Both the position numbers and the translations under genes were made by a program. DNA of 11,239 bases, taken from assembly GCA_002293605.1 (NCBI GenBank), contig DBDO01000091.1, positions 1 through 11,239 of the forward strand, in the 5' to 3' direction. The stretch is from Desulfovibrionaceae bacterium UBA930 (GTDB lineage: Bacteria; Desulfobacterota; Desulfovibrionia; Desulfovibrionales; Desulfovibrionaceae). Numbering within the stretch: position 1 is the stretch's first letter; the number at the start of each line of letters is the position of its first letter. Under the pieces are notes generated by a model, which was given only the letters and a program-made list of their open reading frames with translations, did not search any database and had not been told where the DNA came from. This document shows, piece after piece, positions 6,701-11,239 of the stretch.

Positions 6701-7459
6701 ATGCTGTTGCGACCTCACCATGTGGAGTATGCAGACCGAGGGGAGGGGCCGTCATGGGGCCTGACACCCACAATTTTGGACAGGGAAATTGAAAGCGCAC
6801 TTAATGATATACTGAGGCATTATCCCAAAAAAATTCCATCCCCCTTGTCTGAATCCATCGAGAAGCTTCTTTCTTCTTCCTCTCCTTTTCCAAATCTTGT
6901 GGAAAAAGTGCGAAGCGAGGATACCCTCTATGCAGGCTGCCGCACGCAAGGGCCATGCAGGAAACAGCTCACGGAAGCGCGAGCAAGCGCACTAACAGTT
7001 TTTTTAATGGATCCACCTGCAAAACGGGCCGAATTATGCAAAGAGTACCGCTCTGCATCACAGGCGGGCGAAAAGCATCTGGAAACTGTCAAAACTCTCG
7101 GCAAATGCTGCCTCTTTCTCGATAAAGCTATCAAGAGGCACAGGTTTGACATGGAGGCTGGCTTATGGGCTAGGCTGGCGTCTTTTTGCAGCAAGTTGGA
7201 AGTTTGGTATAACCTTATTGTAGTGTATGCCTTGGGTGATTTTCATGCCGCCTGTGCTCTCGCAAGAAAACCGATGACGAAAACGCAGGAGGCCCTCTAC
7301 CATGCCAGCCATTGGGGAGAGGAGCCTGCGTCTTTTATCAAACGTGGTTGTTCAAAGAAAAAGAAAGCGCATTGTACCTGCGTACAATGCGTCTACAAGG
7401 AGCTGCAAGAAAATTGGGAACGCTTGAAACGTACGCTGACTGAGGAGAAGCTGCTCTAG
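6701..7459 (+). CDS. Uncharacterised helical, Cys-rich protein with C-terminal zinc-ribbon-like cluster
   Basis: This 252-aa protein is not recognised. It has 11 cysteines. Four lie in a compact C-terminal arrangement, C217-x7-C225-x-C227-x2-C230, within a lysine-rich stretch (CSKKKKAHCTCVQC). This spacing could bind zinc or another metal. C80 and C86 form a second pair (GCRTQGPC). The middle (about 95-200) reads as several amphipathic helices, including a hydrophobic WYNLIVVYALGDF segment too interrupted for a convincing membrane helix. The start lies 4 nt after the previous stop with only a weak GGTAAGA sequence, so translational coupling is likely. The stop is followed directly by a terminator, so this is the last gene of the unit. 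A structural or nucleic-acid-binding partner role is possible; no catalytic motif is visible. Confidence 0.8.
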   Translation: MLLRPHHVEYADRGEGPSWGLTPTILDREIESALNDILRHYPKKIPSPLSESIEKLLSSSSPFPNLVEKVRSEDTLYAGCRTQGPCRKQLTEARASALTVFLMDPPAKRAELCKEYRSASQAGEKHLETVKTLGKCCLFLDKAIKRHRFDMEAGLWARLASFCSKLEVWYNLIVVYALGDFHAACALARKPMTKTQEALYHASHWGEEPASFIKRGCSKKKKAHCTCVQCVYKELQENWERLKRTLTEEKLL

Positions 7460-7462
7460 CCC

Positions 7463-7488
7463 GCCCATGCCTGACATGGGCTTTTTTT
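7463..7488 (+). terminator. Intrinsic terminator of the three-gene cassette
   Basis: A perfect 7-bp stem GCCCATG/CATGGGC with a 5-nt loop (CCTGA) is followed at once by seven T on the plus strand, starting 4 nt after the last stop codon. On the minus strand it has no U-tract, so it serves only the cassette. Confidence 0.88.
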
Positions 7489-7509
7489 ATGGAACCGCTT
7501 CAGGGGGAG

Positions 7510-7558
7510 AGCATCGCGCAAGGGCGGGCAAAAGGCCTGCCCTTGCGCGATGCTTTTT
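7510..7558 (+). terminator. Second, long hairpin terminator between convergent genes
   Basis: A perfect 16-bp stem (AGCATCGCGCAAGGGC, 7510-7525, with 7539-7554) continues inward through one G-U and three more pairs to a 5-nt AAAAG loop. The plus-strand side ends in TTTTT, so it is a backup terminator for the cassette. It lies directly after the carB stop and may also end or protect the carB message, but on that strand it is followed by C-rich sequence, not U. Confidence 0.8.
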
Positions 7559-7559
7559 C

Positions 7560-10799
<3,240 letters not shown>

Positions 10800-10852
10800 G
10801 ACAAACCTTTTTTGCTTGGAGTTTCGGCCGGACGGCAAGAAGTTCTTGTCGC

Positions 10853-10913
10853 TTTCCGTAGCTTTGCGAACGCATACCGCATTGTGCGGCCGACCGGCAC
10901 GTTCGCACGGAAA
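10853..10913 (-). promoter_or_regulatory. Large hairpin in the carB leader
   Basis: Between the upstream terminator and the carB start the leader can fold into a two-part stem: TTTCCGT with ACGGAAA (7 bp, 10853-10859 and 10907-10913), a 6-nt bulge, then GCGAACG with CGTTCGC (7 bp, 10866-10872 and 10900-10906). An inner CCGCA/TGCGG hairpin (10877-10889) tops it. There is no U-tract, so it is not a terminator. It may be a translational or stability element or part of an attenuation switch (inference). Confidence 0.55.
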
Positions 10914-10920
10914 AAAGCAT

Positions 10921-10960
10921 AAAAAAAAGCGGACAGGGTGGCTCGTCCACTCTTTCCGCT
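10921..10960 (-). terminator. Intrinsic terminator upstream of carB (RNA end or attenuator)
   Basis: On the minus strand AGCGGA pairs with TCCGCT, then an interrupted stem leads to GTGG/CCAC closing a 5-nt loop. The stem is followed directly by TTTTTTTT. It ends about 120 nt before the carB ATG and faces carB. It therefore either ends a separate upstream RNA or acts as an attenuator in the carB leader. Confidence 0.72.
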
Positions 10961-11118
10961 GACTGGCTAAGGCCTTGAGGCACAGATGCTTGAGCATGCC
11001 GCACAGGGCAATCGTGTGGCCGCCCCGTCCTCCGGCGGCCCTCTGAAAGGACCGGTGTGCGGCAAAAGGCCGCTGTGCGCCACGGCTGGGGATTTCCCAC
11101 AAAAGCGCCGTGTCCGAG
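10921..11118 (-). ncRNA. Candidate structured small RNA (about 200 nt; 6S-like shape) or carB leader RNA
   Basis: This GC-rich segment has no convincing coding frame. It lies between promoter-like boxes (11125-11154) and an intrinsic terminator. Near its 5' end GGACAC can pair with GTGCC near its 3' end; CGCACAG can pair with CTGTGCG (7 bp) further in; GTCCT with AGGAC closes an apical part; GGCCGCC/GGCGGCC (11018-11024 and 11034-11040), GCGGC/GCCGC and ATGCT/AGCAT give local alternatives. Ends that pair, a rod-like fold and a length near 190 nt recall 6S RNA (SsrS), but I recognise no diagnostic primary sequence. The alternative is a long regulatory leader of carB. Confidence 0.38.
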
Positions 11119-11124
11119 CAAGCC

Positions 11125-11154
11125 TATATACGCCGAAGTCCCCATGCTTGGCAA
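11125..11154 (-). promoter_or_regulatory. Candidate sigma-70-type promoter of the upstream RNA
   Basis: On the minus strand TTGCCA (5 of 6 to TTGACA) is followed after 18 nt by TATATA (4 of 6 to TATAAT). Transcription would start near 11118, giving an RNA of about 198 nt to the end of the T-run at 10921, or a leader of about 320 nt to carB. Confidence 0.45.
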
Positions 11155-11201
11155 GAGGAAAAGAATATTGCGGAGCAGGGGGAATCATATTAAAAGTGAT
11201 T

Positions 11202-11229
11202 TCATACATCGGCCAAGGCCGATGTATGA
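11202..11229. repeat. Perfect inverted repeat at the right edge
   Basis: Thirteen-base arms TCATACATCGGCC and GGCCGATGTATGA flank a central AA. On the minus strand it is followed by AATCACTTTT, so it could be a terminator for a minus-strand gene beyond the edge, with an interrupted U-tract. It could also be a dimeric protein-binding site. No gene in the window reaches it. Confidence 0.6.
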
Positions 11230-11239
11230 GGATCGCTTC

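Noticed and set aside
10800..11102. In-frame N-terminal extension of carB
   Set aside because: CarB proteins start just before the MVIGSGP strand; the extension runs through a terminator and a hairpin and has no conserved character.
10967..11209. Minus-strand 80-codon frame upstream of carB
   Set aside because: No motif, no good ribosome-binding site, and it overlaps the promoter-like boxes and structured RNA segment.

Overview
The window reads as a chromosomal piece of a GC-rich Gram-negative bacterium. A D-arabinose-5-phosphate isomerase (Kdo/LPS synthesis), a cobalamin-type tetrapyrrole methylase and a soluble PAS kinase with paired CxxCP motifs would suit a sulfate-reducing deltaproteobacterium such as the Desulfovibrionaceae. 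That assignment is an inference from gene content and style, not from a database match.

Layout. Positions 1-4524 hold a tightly packed minus-strand operon read from right to left: kdsD, der, a cytosolic PAS/PAS histidine kinase, and the first 31 codons of a CobJ-like tetrapyrrole methylase that leaves the window. kdsD/der and kinase/methylase each overlap by the four bases ATGA, so translational coupling is likely. Positions 4525-4847 are an intergenic region between divergent transcription units.

Positions 4848-7459 hold a plus-strand cassette of three uncharacterised genes spaced 7 and 4 nt apart: a protein with a type I phosphoribosyltransferase (PRPP-binding) motif, a small protein with a probable winged-helix fold, and a helical Cys-rich protein ending in a zinc-ribbon-like cluster. 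The cassette is visibly more AT-rich than its neighbours. By hand count, positions 6181-6240 are 25/60 GC while 8041-8100 in carB are 41/60. It is closed by two consecutive intrinsic terminators. It looks like an accessory island between housekeeping genes and is the best candidate here for a little-described system, possibly a conflict/defence or nucleotide-signalling module.

Positions 7560-10799 carry carB on the minus strand, without an adjacent carA in view. Its roughly 440-nt upstream region (10800-11239) has no convincing gene. It holds a leader hairpin, an intrinsic terminator facing carB, and upstream of that a roughly 200-nt GC-rich segment preceded by promoter-like boxes with strong long-range complementarity. 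This could be a separate small RNA (6S-like in shape and length) or a carB attenuator leader. A perfect 13-bp-arm inverted repeat lies at the right edge.
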